Shown here: positions 19,321 to 30,495 of the stretch, one piece after another | Layout: every line of letters starts with the position of its first letter | Position numbering within the stretch: the stretch's first letter is position 1 | Source: Procambarus clarkii | Taxonomy: Eukaryota > Arthropoda > Malacostraca > Decapoda > Cambaridae | Direction of reading: 5' to 3' | DNA length: 64,000 nt | Assembly (NCBI RefSeq): GCF_040958095.1 | Contig: NC_091160.1 | Span: 43,122,935-43,186,934 of the forward strand | Program-made: the position numbers and the translations under genes | The notes under the pieces: model-generated | Told to the model about the DNA's origin: nothing | The model's database searches: none | Seen by the model: the letters and a program-made list of their open reading frames with translations, nothing else

Positions 19321-19980
19321 TGCAGATTCTTTACTTGTTCTTCAATTCTTCTTTTCTCAGTTACCTTGCCATGATGCTGTTGATGATTTCTCTAATCTGG
19401 TAGTACAATACTTTCCCTTGGCTAAGTAATTATAAACAGAAGGCACCAAGCAAGGAAGACTGTATACTGTCTGGCACAGAACAATCAGAAATTCTTGGAT
19501 TATATTTTTCAGTGTCAATGTGAGAGCAAAAAGACATGAATCATGTCAAAGGCATCAGACTCACCAAGGATTTTATCAAGGGAAACTTAATGCACAGGAG
19601 CACTGGGAAAATAATATTCCCTATAAACCTGAAAATCAGGACATGCTACTAGGAAGTGTGCAACTATTAGTGTGCAGCCACCCAGCATGATAAAATCATC
19701 AGTACAAATGGGGGGGACCTTTGACAAGCCATCAGCTTCCTGTCCTCACTGAGGTCACTAGATAGTGGCCCTCAGGTAAATTCTGGTAAATAATGCAGCT
19801 CTGACAGAAAGGTGCAGGATTTTGTTCTATTAATAGCCTACAAGTTTTTTTTTTTTACACAGGTGGGTACAGGAACAGATGACATCCGACTCCTGTTAGC
19901 AGGTCAAAAGCTTTTCCTTCCCATAGCTCATGGTAAGCCTTACCCTACTGGCTTTCCCTGGAACATGACCTGCAAATTGG
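19321..19980. other. No gene assigned
   Basis: Unique-looking DNA without recognised exons. Weak open frames carry no domain. The right edge runs into a SINE fragment. Confidence 0.4.
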
Positions 19981-19984
19981 TTTA

Positions 19985-20115
19985 TAGTCAGGTACTCAAT
20001 TACTGCTGGGTGAATAGTTAATGAGTAGTGCCTAATGAATCCTCCCTGGTCAGGATACGAACCCAGACCAAATCGCTCACAAGGTGTAGGGTGTTTGTGT
20101 TATCACTATGCCAAG
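19985..20115 (-). mobile_element. SINE family-2 fragment
   Basis: The reverse complement has TCTGGGTTCGTATCCTGACC and AGGGAGGATTCATTAGGC, matching the family-2 head. The duplicated block starts inside this SINE (20056), and the same interior fragment reappears right after the N run at 45888. Confidence 0.65.
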
Positions 20116-20886
20116 AGTTGTTCAAGAGCTGACAACACACAACAAAACCAAAGATGTTTCCCACTTCATGTTACAGTGACAGGAAGAAGACCGTGGTGAT
20201 AGGCCACATTTAATTGTGCACAATTTGTTCTTCGGAATACCTAACCACCTATTTCTCCAGTGCTTGGGAATGGCAATATGAATCATGGGGTATAAATCTG
20301 AGTAAGGAATGTACTTCTGGGAGATAGGACAGACATAAAAGACTTCTTTAGGTGCCTCTAATGACCATCCATTAAAGTGAACCCCAATATGGCTGGGAAC
20401 CCAGCAAAATTTAATTGTCTTATCTGCTAAAGATTAGGGGCAGCCAATATTGAATTTCGATCATCATGAGCACTAAAGGGCCAAAACCTGTAAGGTCATA
20501 CGAGCATGAGTCAACTATTATAATGAATGTTGCCTTATGAAAAGTAACTGCCATAAAGCATATACAATTACATAAAGCTCTGCAGTAAAAATACTAGTCT
20601 CTAGCGGGAGGCAACACACAAATGTTTGCCCTGGAAAGATAAAAGAAAAGCTTACAGAAATAATCTGAAGCCTTCAGAGATGGTAACGGATTTAATGTGT
20701 AGCTTATACTAGTATTTGTCTTGAGAAAAAAAAATCATGTTTATCGACTTACATGTATCGAGATGATTTCAAGATTTTTTGGAGGGTTTCTGGATTTTTT
20801 GACGTGACTTGAGCAATAAGTAACCTGACTAGATTACAATGTAGATTGATGGCCTCATAATTTATTTGGGTGAATTTAAATTCCTG
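20116..20886. other. No gene seen
   Basis: AT-rich intergenic DNA; no exon or repeat family recognised. The same holds for the duplicate at 45948-46718. Confidence 0.45.
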
Positions 20887-20889
20887 ATG

Positions 20890-21136
20890 AGACAGGTCTC
20901 ATAGCCTGGTGGATAGCGCGCAGGATTTGTAATTCTGTGGCGCGGGTTCGATTCCCGCACGAGGCAGAAACAAATGGGCAAAGTTTCTTTCACCCTGAAT
21001 GCCCCTGTTACCTAGCAGTAAATAGGTACCTGGGTGTTAGTCAGCTGTCACAGGCTGCTTCCTGGGGGTGGAGGCCTGGTCGAGGACCGGGCCGCGGGGA
21101 CACTAAAGCCCCGAAATCATCTCAAGATAACCTCAA
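20890..21136 (+). mobile_element. tRNA-derived SINE (family 1), reference copy
   Basis: Head ATAGCCTGGTGGATAGCGCG (A-box region) and GCGGGTTCGATTCCCGCACG (a fully paired T-arm-like B-box), body TTACCTAGCAGTAAATAGGT and ACCTGGGTGTTAGTCAGCTG, tail GACCGGGCCGCGGGGACACT and CATCTCAAGATAACCTCAAG. The intact T-arm stem shows descent from a tRNA. An identical copy lies at 46722-46968. Confidence 0.88.
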
Positions 21137-21244
21137 GAAGGGTACATGTCCCCCCCCCCCCATACATCACCACATAATTTTCAAACTCCTTAAATGGGTT
21201 GACCCAAATACTAGTTGGGTCAAACTCCAGAATGAAGAATATAT

Positions 21245-21300
21245 ACAAACAATTTGAGGCGCATCCGATCCCTCGATCGTCATCGCCCCTCAACCAACAA
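21245..21300 (-). mobile_element. GATC stem-loop motif
   Basis: The minus strand reads TGTTATTGTTGGTTGAGGGG, CGATGACGATCGAGGGATCG, GATGCGCC. GATCGAGGGATC can pair imperfectly. A related copy lies at 24333-24390. It has the same TGTTRTTGTT opening as the motif at 15480-15556, suggesting related non-autonomous elements. Duplicate at 47077-47132. Confidence 0.4.
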
Positions 21301-21785
21301 TAACATACAATTTGCACACTGGATGTTTCATCCATAGGTAACTCATTTTTAAATACTGTACTATATTCTCCACATTTTTAAGTTTTGTACGCCCACACAT
21401 ACTGTACAACCTATCCTATGGTTCCCGCATCGTCATGAGTTCGGTTAGGCAAGACAATAATATTTATGCTAACTGCTTCATGTTGTAATGTACTGTACCT
21501 GTAGCCTCCAGAAAACTGCTGTAGGATTACTGCTACAGTTGTAAGTGCTGTAAGTTAACTACATGAACTTAACAATTTATCCTAGTGACATAACACCATG
21601 CTAACTGTTGCTATCCAATATTCGGCCTTCTTGGCACCATTCCCTCACTCTGTCCTCACACTCGGCCCCTATACTGTCCTCATAGCCCTTCCATGTGCTA
21701 GATAGTCATGATGACTTAGTGGCTCTCTCCTCATAATTACGTTCGTCATGTTCCTTCATACCAGTGAAAGTGCACGCTGGCATCC

Positions 21786-22200
21786 CGCCAGCCAAGTCCC
21801 GTCTACCCACCAGCCAAATCCTGTCAACCCGCCAGCCAAGTCCTGTCAACCCGCCAGCCAAGTCCTGTCAACCCGCCAGCCAAGTCCCGTCAACCCGCCA
21901 GCGAAGTCAAGTCAACCCGCCAGCCAAGTTCCGTCAACCCGCCAGCCAAGTTCCGTCAACCCGCCAGCCAAGTCCCGTCAACCCGCCAGCCAAGTCCCGT
22001 CAACCCGCCAGCCAAGTCCCGTCAACCCGCCAGCCAAGTCCCGTCAACCCGCCAGCCAAGTCCCGTCAACCCGCCAGCCAAGTCCCGTCAACCCGCCAGC
22101 CAAGTCCCGTCAACCCGCCAGCCAAGTCCCGTCAACCCGCCAGCCAAGTCCCGTCAACCCGCCAGCCAAGTCCCGTCAACCCGCCAGCCAAGTCCCGTCC
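21786..22200. repeat. 21-bp minisatellite (third family)
   Basis: About 19 copies of a 21-bp unit made of CAACCCGCCAGCCAAGTCC plus GT. It is more divergent at the left end and homogeneous at the right. The proline/serine-rich open frames are products of the periodicity. Duplicate at 47618-48032. Confidence 0.97.
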
Positions 22201-22830
22201 ACTAAAGCCACAAAAAACGTCTAATTAAGCCAGAGAAAGCAAAATCAAGCCAAATACAAAGCAAGTTAGGCCAAATCAACCCAATAAAAGCCTTAAGAGA
22301 GCCAAGCCGAGGAGGTAATGACTCAACCACTCAACACTAACTCAATTATCACCAAGAAATCTACACACTATTGATGCAATTCCTTCATTCCATAATAGTC
22401 AGAAGACATAGAGCCTCGACATGTCGAGATATAAGCTACATTATACACAGCTGAGTTAGAAGACTCACCAAATATGAGAAAAGGCGCCAAAACTCAGTCC
22501 GGTGAGAAACTTCACATCACAACAACAACAATGACACATTCCTCAGGGACCCCGCGCTTGTCATTTCAAATATCATTGTGGACCATAATTTACAAACATA
22601 CTCGAATCTAATCTAAGTTAATCTACACTAATCTGTGCTACACTAACCTAATCTAACGAATCAAGTAATTTGGTTTTGCTATTTTATTTTTTGAGTTATG
22701 ACGTCACTGTGATGTCATGAAGGGACCTCTTTATTTTTTTTTTAGAATCCTCTCTGCCAAATATTTCCTTGTTTTTTTTAGTATTGCTTATCTTTAAACT
22801 CAATTACTAAATTACTCTAATATTAATATT
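22201..22830. other. No gene seen
   Basis: AT-rich intergenic DNA with poly-T runs and a short imperfect palindrome around 22699 (TGACGTCACTGTGATGTCA). No exon recognised. Duplicate at 48033-48661. Confidence 0.45.
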
Positions 22831-23735
22831 TAAGAACATAAGAACATAAGAACAAAGGTAACTGCAGAAGGCCTATTGGCCCATACGAGGCAGCTCCTAT
22901 TCTATAACCACCCAATCCCACTCATATACTTGTCCAACCCGTGCTTGAAACAATCGAGGGACCCCACCTCCACAATGTTACGCGGCAATTGGTTCCACAA
23001 ATCAACAACCCTGTTACTGAACCAGTATTTACCCAAGTCTTTCCTAAATCTAAACTTATCCAATTTATATCCATTGTTTCGTGTTCTGTCCTGTGTTGAT
23101 ACTTTTAATACCCTATTAATATCCCCCCGGTTATGTCCATTCATCCACTTGTAAACCTCTATCATGTCACCCCTAACTCTTCGCCTTTCCAGTGAATGCA
23201 ACTTAAGCTTTGTTAATCTTTCTTCATATGAAAGATTTCTAATTTGGGGAATTAACTTAGTCATCCTACGCTGGACACGTTCAAGTGAATTTATATCCAT
23301 TCTATAATATGGCGACCAAAACTGAACTGCATAATCTAAATGGGGCCTAACTAGAGCAAGATATAGCTTGAGAACCACACCAGGTGTCTTGTTACTAACG
23401 CTGCGATTAATAAATCCAAGTGTCCGATTTGCCTTATTACGAACATTTATGCATTGATCCTTTTGTTTTAAATTCTTACTAATCATAACTCCCAGATCCC
23501 TTTCGCAATCCGACTTTCGCAATCACAACACCATCTAGCTCGTATCTTGTAACTCTATCATCATTACCTAACCTCAGAACTTTACATTTATCAGCATTAA
23601 ACTGCATCTGCCAATCCTTTGACCATTTCAAAACCCTATCTAGATCAACTTGAAGTGATAGTGAGTCCTCCTCCGAATTAATTTCCCTACCGATTTTCGT
23701 ATCATCGGCAAATTTGCAAATGTTGCTACTCAAAC
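22831..23735 (-). mobile_element. CR1-clade LINE, 5'-truncated (subfamily C)
   Basis: Two overlapping minus-strand frames (23733-23479 and 23522-22902) together cover the reverse transcriptase from the FADD box (FADDTKI) through CERDLGVMISKNLK, LYLALVRPHLDYAVQFWSPY, INSLERVQRRMTKLIP, NLSYEERLTKLKLHSLERRR and a C-terminus with RNIVEVGSLDCFKHGLDKYM. This part is strikingly like vertebrate CR1. The 3' end is the TTCTTATG octamer tail at 22831-22858. A frame break near 23500 makes this copy non-functional. Duplicate at 48662-49566. Confidence 0.92.
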
Positions 23736-24332
23736 CTACTTATTTACAATAAGAAAATAATTTCTTCTTCAGATATTCGTAAGCTTAATATCTTCTAATA
23801 TGGCATAACCTTCCTATCAAATATATCAATCAATCAATTCATGTTTATCCAAAAGAATGTGTATACAAAGAACATAAGGGTAATGTACAAATGTAGGGAC
23901 AGGAGTTACACATACTAATGAAGCAACTACAGGATTACGCAAAACGTTTTTCGCAAAAAATCTAACCGAATAGCATATTATTACATATTATATGTGGCAT
24001 ATTATTCATGTTTTATACATAGCTATTTAATATCATTACAAAATCATTAATTTGCTTCACTAAATATATATATTACATTATCGCGGGCTGGAATATACCG
24101 CTCAATCATCATACTTTAAAATACAATAACCCATTACATCTAATTTTATAGTAATCCCCTGTTTATGTTTATAATATAAATAAATGAATTAACCCTAAAT
24201 AGGTAATTCATAATGAATAAGTAATTTGGCCAATATGTCCATGTTCAATATATGAGGTGAGTTTACACTCGGGCTGCCTTGAACAGCTGACACAGTCAAC
24301 AACAAGCAACAGGTGGGAGCTAATATTTTGGT
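23736..24332. other. No gene seen
   Basis: Very AT-rich DNA. Only short open frames, none with recognisable content. Confidence 0.45.
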
Positions 24333-24650
24333 GTTTGGGCGCATCCGATCCCATGATCGTCGTCGCCCCTAAATCAACACAACATAATATTTTGGTGCTC
24401 ATCATCAGCCTCTTTACGGGCTATTCATGCCCGTGCCACTTCTTGGGGTGGCTTAATCTTTATCAATCAATCAGCCTCAAACGGGAGACATCTCCCGTCA
24501 CGCAGGGTGCAGTCACACCTCCACAGATCTCCAGTATCAGCTCTTGATACTGGTAATGGCTCAAAAGGGTCACCATTTACGGGCTATTCATGCCCGTGCC
24601 AACTTTTGGGTGGCTTAATCTTTATCAATCAATCAATCATCAGCCTCTGG
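24333..24650. mobile_element. Cluster of stem-loop motifs
   Basis: At 24333-24390: GGGCGCATCCGATCCCATGA, TCGTCGTCGCCCCT, related to 21245-21300. At 24413-24480 and again at 24575-24645: TTTACGGGCTATTCATGCCC, GTGCC, then GGTGGCTTAATCTTTATCAA and TCAATCAATC. ACGGGC/GCCCGT is a 6-bp stem. Two near-identical termini 160 bp apart suggest two adjacent insertions or one element with repeated ends. Duplicate cluster at 50163-50480. Confidence 0.45.
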
Positions 24651-24707
24651 AGAGGTACATGAGGCTTAGCCCCGTCCCTCTCTTTCATACCAACAACAAC
24701 CTCTACC

Positions 24708-25168
24708 AACCTTAAGGCTACCATAGTATACTTAAGGCTACCATAGTATACTTAAGGCTACCATAGTATAGTTATGGCTACCATAGTATACTTAAGGTTA
24801 CCATAGTATACTTAAGGCTACCATAGTATACTTATGGCTACCATAGTATACTTAAGGTTACCATAGTATACTTAAGGCTACCATAGTATACTTAAGGCTA
24901 CCATAGTATACTTAAGGCTACCATAGTATACTTAAGGCTACCATAGTATACTTAAGGCTACCATAGTATACCTAAGGCTGCCATAGTATACCTAAGGCTG
25001 CCATAGTATACTTAAGGCTACCATAGTATACTTAAGGCTACCATAGTATACTTAAGGCTACCATAGTATACTTAAGGCTACCATAGTATACTTAAGGCTA
25101 CCATAGTATACTTAAGGCTACCATAGTATACTTAAGGCTACCATAGTATACTTAAGGCTACCATAGTA
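24708..25168. repeat. 20-bp minisatellite
   Basis: About 23 copies of CTTAAGGCTACCATAGTATA with a few variants (GGTTACC, CTTATGG, CCTAAGGCTG). In the duplicate (50538-50995) the array is about 3 bp shorter because some units read CTAAGG instead of CTTAAGG. Confidence 0.97.
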
Positions 25169-26195
25169 CCTTACCAACCAGCGAGTATGCCTTAGTCCTA
25201 AACATGACCTAGGATAAAAGTATACTTTCCTGTCCTGTCATATTCATATTCCATATGAATATACTTCACGGAATATGCTTCACACTTTTCTTATATCTTA
25301 GATTCTTTTAGATTAATCTAGGTTTGAAAATTGCACGTGCAAACTATCTGCTGTTCAAAATTATCTGCTTCCATTTGAAATAGGCGTTTGGAGTGCTGTA
25401 CTATTTAGATACACCGTAAGATATTAAATATCCTCCAACGATTTCAGTCAATTTATGTGGTAATTATCCAAACTATTCAGTGCCCAATTTGCCTGTTTCC
25501 ATCCTGTCCATGCTTGGGTATGTAAGAGGGTATGTGGCCTTCATAGACTTAAGCATGTGTGTGTCAAAGGTACAGTATGGTGATGCTAAATGTGTTGTAC
25601 CGTAGCTGATATTCGAAAAGAATATGTAAGATATAGAGCTTGTAAAAGACATATTAATCATTTCATGAATTTTCATTAATGAATTACATTTCACCTTTGT
25701 GAATGTACATTAATGACACTATGTAAAAGACACATCTAATACTTTATGTAGGGCATACGTAAATCTGTGTATCTATGTATTTACGTATGTAGGTTAGCTT
25801 AGCATTTTAAAAGCACCGAATCACCTTCTGTGGTTGAGTGTTCAATAAACCCTTGAACTGTATGTTTAACACTTCTCTAACCCTGTCCATGGAGGACAGA
25901 AGAAAATGTATATATGCTGGTTAGCATTGTAAATGTGTGGCCACGTCTGTGGTAGAAAATAATAAAAAAAAAAAAAAAAAAAAAAAAAAAGACATTGTAT
26001 TGGTGTAGGGCCGGAGGGGAATCGAAAGTACTGTACCTGTGGCCTTTTATGGTACAGTACTCTGTACTACCTTCAAACACATTTTATATTAATGAAACAA
26101 TCTGTAAGTTTGTTTTCACGTTTGAATGCATTTAGCACATGATACAAAGTGCGGCCTTATGAAATCTTCACCGAGTAAAATACAGCATTTGTATG
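25169..26195. other. Region upstream of FADD, no exon identified
   Basis: AT-rich DNA with a poly-A run at about 25969-25990. The FADD 5' UTR exon and promoter should lie somewhere upstream of 26537, but I cannot place a transcription start. No CpG-rich island is visible. Confidence 0.4.
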
Positions 26196-26290
26196 ATGAA
26201 AGGTTCCCCACCCCTGAGGTGGGAGGAGGCCTGGTCGACGACCGGGCCGCGGGGACGCTAAGCCCCGGAAGCACCTCAAGGTCAAGGTAC
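26196..26290 (+). mobile_element. SINE family-1 3' fragment
   Basis: Contains GAGGCCTGGTCGACGACCGG, GCCGCGGGGACGCTAAGCCC and CACCTCAAGGTCAAGGTA, the 3' portion of family 1. Duplicate at 52023-52117. Confidence 0.75.
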
Positions 26291-26541
26291 CCCTGGTGTA
26301 AGCTAATGATTGGTTTCTTAATACTGTATGCTCTTTTTCATGTGGGATGATTCAGGTTACAATTCTCTAGTTTTTATTTATTTGAAAAGGTATTTGTGTA
26401 TGTAAAATATTAATCTTGCATGTATATAGTACTGTATATACTTAATATATGCTGCTTTAAAACAGTTTTGTGTACAGTACTTTATAATTCAGTATGTATT
26501 AGGGTATTAATGTTATTTTAACGTGTTTATTTTCCAGAAAG

Positions 26542-29500
26542 ATGGCTTACTCTGATCTTAAGGATGAGATTTGCAGTACTTGGCTGCAGTTAAGTGCCGA
26601 GCAAATGGCACAAGTTCGTTTAGCTCTGTTGGGAGTTTCTAGCTCGGTTGGGGAGTTTCCACGAATGCGAGAGATCAGTAGATGTGCTGATCTGTCTTCT
26701 GCTCTGATTCTACTGGAAAAATGGATGCTTCTTACACCTCAGAAGTAAGCTATCCCTGCATAAAGCTGTTTGTAGTGACTATAAAGAGAATGCATTAAAT
26801 TTTGATTCATATATTTACCTAAAAGTCATCATCACTAGTGGCCTCAAGGGCAACATGAAACTGGGGGCTTGTCAAAGGTTTCACAAGTATTGCTGAGCTT
26901 TTTCAGCTGAATTTTCAAATGAAATTTTCAACATGTGACCATAGTCGGCAGAATGACATGCAGGACATATGTCAAATATTACTCTTTTATATTGTATGCC
27001 TGTATACATGCATTTTTTAATTTGCATATGGGTTACGAAGTAGCTGGAGGAAAATCATATACTGTACTTGAATATGGTTTTCACAGCTTTAATCTACTTG
27101 GTTCCTGCATGATATCCTGAATTAACACAAATCAAACTTATAAGAAGGGAATTACAAATCATAATAAAGATTTCTACAACAAGAACAAATTAATATTGTC
27201 TAATGAATAAGATATTTCTAAATATCACAGGATATATTCCTTCAAAAGTTTCACAATCCAGCTTAAAAGTATAGTTTATGGGAAAAATAGGGTTATATGC
27301 CTGAGACCTCCAAATGTCTCCTAATGTCTACCATCCTCCCAACCACTTGGGCTGGACAGTAGAGCGACGGTCTCGCTTCATGCAGGTCAGCGTTCAATCC
27401 CCGACCGTCCAAGTGGTTGGGCACCATTCCTTTTCCCCCATCCCAACCCAAATACTTATCCTGACCCCTTTCAAGTCCTGCATAGTTGTAATTGCTTGGT
27501 GCTTATCCCTGATAATTCCCCCCCCCCCCCTGAGACCTCCAAATGGTCACTTTTTGCCACTGCACTTGATAAAACACATACAATATTTTAACATTAATGT
27601 TTAATGCTCCCTCCACTTTGCAGCTACATATTCAGCACATAATGAGGTCCAGAATGCTTTTGCATGCACATGACTAATCATTATTATAAGGGACAAATCA
27701 TAATTTGTTTATTACAGTATATTATATCACTACTTTTCATTTGAAGTCCTATGGCTTTATTGCCTCTTTTGTTCTAATTCTTTTCTGGAGTTTAAATCAG
27801 ACCAACCAAAAATTACTTTTCACATATAATTTTTCATTTATATGTGGAAAATTACCTGCCCCCTCTATAGTTCCATTCAAAATTCTTTTTGTTTTGTATA
27901 ATGTATATAGTGTATATAGACAAAAATAGTTTAGTCTACATTTTTTAATATAATAGAAAAACATGGACCAACTAACACGTGAAGTTAGAAAAGGTTCAGA
28001 GATACGTCACCAGGCTAGGCCCCGAGCTAAAGAGTACAGTATGAGCTACGAGGAAAGATTGCTGGAACTAAACCTCACGACACTGAAAGACACAAGTTAG
28101 GGGAAACATCACTACCTATAAAATTCTCAGAGGAATTGACAGGGTAGATAAACTGTTTAGCATGGGTGGTACGTAAACAAAGGGACACAAGTGGAAACTT
28201 AGTACCCAAATGAACCACAGGGACATTTGAAAGAACTTTTTTCAGTGTCAGAGTAGTTAACAGATGAAATGCATTTGGCAGTGATGTGGTGGAGGCAGAT
28301 TCTAAAAAGAGTTTCGAATGTACTGTAGATATGATAGAGCCCAGTAGGCTCAGAAATCTGTACACCAGTTGATTGATAGTTGAGAGGTGAAACCAAAGAT
28401 CCGAAGCTCAACCCCCGCAAGCACAACTATGAGAGTACTATACCAGGCCACAGATATGTTCTGCCTGCCTGCTAGTCAGGCTTAACTAGATTTATTATTG
28501 TTTCTGTTGTAGAATAGTGACCATGAGCCCAGCTCATTTGAACTTGGGTCCATGTTTGGTTCCTGGCTGCAGTTTCAGGTTACAGATTCCTCCTGGCTAG
28601 CAAGCAATGATTTATTTTCTTTGTGGTATTAGTAGCTGTTGTTAGTTCCAGGTTCTTAAGGGTTAGTGTGCCTCCTGAGCCCATCCTCTCGAGTTGCCAC
28701 ACTGGACAGAAAATGGTGCACTAAAACACCTGAACCTAACCTAGTAACCCAGGCATAGAAAATGTGAATGTTTGTGAGCTACTATGATTTAAAGTACATC
28801 ATATTTTGTCATTTAAGGATTTTGACATCAAAATGCACAGTATTATTAGTGAGAGGGGACAGATTAGCTTCCAATTACTTCTATGTTATGTAAGCCAGAG
28901 AGGACCTTGACTTTCTAAATGAGGTCTTGCTCTATTCTCTCTTTTTGCAGCAGACCTTGACCCTTAAATGGCTTCAATCACAAGCGACAATTTTCCAAAT
29001 AATTTTTTTTTACATTAGTTTACATTAGGACTTTAAATTAGCTGAGTCATTTAAGGGTTAAGGTCTATAACACTCGTCTAATTGGTGAATATCCCTGTCC
29101 TTAGTTCTGTCTTTCCCGCAGCTGTGTCTGTACCCAAGTTGTTTACTCCAATCCTCCTGGATCCAGTTTCCCTCTTCATGGCACATTTTACCTTCTGTTC
29201 ACCCCATTTTTCATTACCCATATCTGAGAGATGATGTTTCAAGTAATATGAGACCATTCCCTTCAATGACATGGAGAATATTCAAGTAGAAAAATAATAA
29301 CAAGAATATATGAATATGTAATTCTAGGTGAAGATAAAGTGGTGAGACTGTCACAAGTATATTGGGCATCAGTGTTAAATTTATTGTTTCAGGTGTTTAT
29401 GCAGTTTTGTTTCACTTGCGAAGATTACTACATATTAAAAATATAATTGTTTATTCCCTGTATTAAAGACATTGATATTAAAGTTGAAATAAGTTGTATT

Positions 29501-30409
29501 TCTAAATAGATTTTCCATTGAAGCAATTAATTTAAACTACATCCTCAGAGTTGACATTCTGTTGTGGCTAACTGAGCAAGTTGGGCCCCACACGCAGATG
29601 GTGAGAGCACGTATAGAGCAATACAAGAAGGTTTCTCTGCTACCTAATACCCACGAGAAGGAAATGCCTTCAGTAAAGCAAGATGATAATGCTCATTCTG
29701 ATCCATTACTTCATCACCCAGTCTTTGATGAGGGTATGTCAGCCCATTCTTCTAATGTTGCCACTCTTACAAAATACAAATTGTTAATCTAACCATAAAT
29801 GTACAAACCGGAGCAACCCGGTCCGACCTGGGAGCCGGTCGGCCGAGCGGACAGCACGCTGAACTTGTGATCCTGGGTTCGTTCCTGGGCGCCGGCGAGA
29901 AACAATGGGCAGAGTTTCTTTCACCCTATGCCCCTGTTACCTAGCAGTAAAATAGGTACCTGGGTGTTAGTCAGCTGTCACGGGCTGCTTCCTGGGGGTG
30001 GAGGCCTGGTCGAGGACCGGGCCGCGGGGACACTAAAGCCCCGAAATCATCTCAAAATAACCTCAAGATAACCCACCTAACCTAACCAACCGACGCCTAG
30101 AAGCTGTGGAGTTTTGTGAGCCACTACATTTCAGAGTATTCTATAATTTGTAAGTTGGAGACCATAACATACAAAATGAGACATACTGGTTGAAAGGACA
30201 GGTTGAGTTTGTACAGTATTGGATATTTGACTTGTTATTATACACTGTTTTTATTTCATTAAACTGTCTTGACAGTAGATGAAAAGTTCCATTCTGAGCA
30301 TAGCACTTGGTTGCTTCCACTTCCTCCTTTCTGTCCCAACTTTTGATTTTATTTTATTTTATTTTTTTTTCTCGTGCTCTCTCTGTCTGTCTGTCTCTAT
30401 CTCTGTCTC

Positions 30410-30495
<86 letters not shown>

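Noticed and set aside
20930-20968. Functional tRNA within the family-1 SINE
   Set aside because: The T-arm is intact, but the sequence is part of a multi-copy SINE with a conserved non-tRNA body.
24708-25168. CRISPR-like array
   Set aside because: The repeats are directly contiguous with no unique spacers, and the context is eukaryotic.
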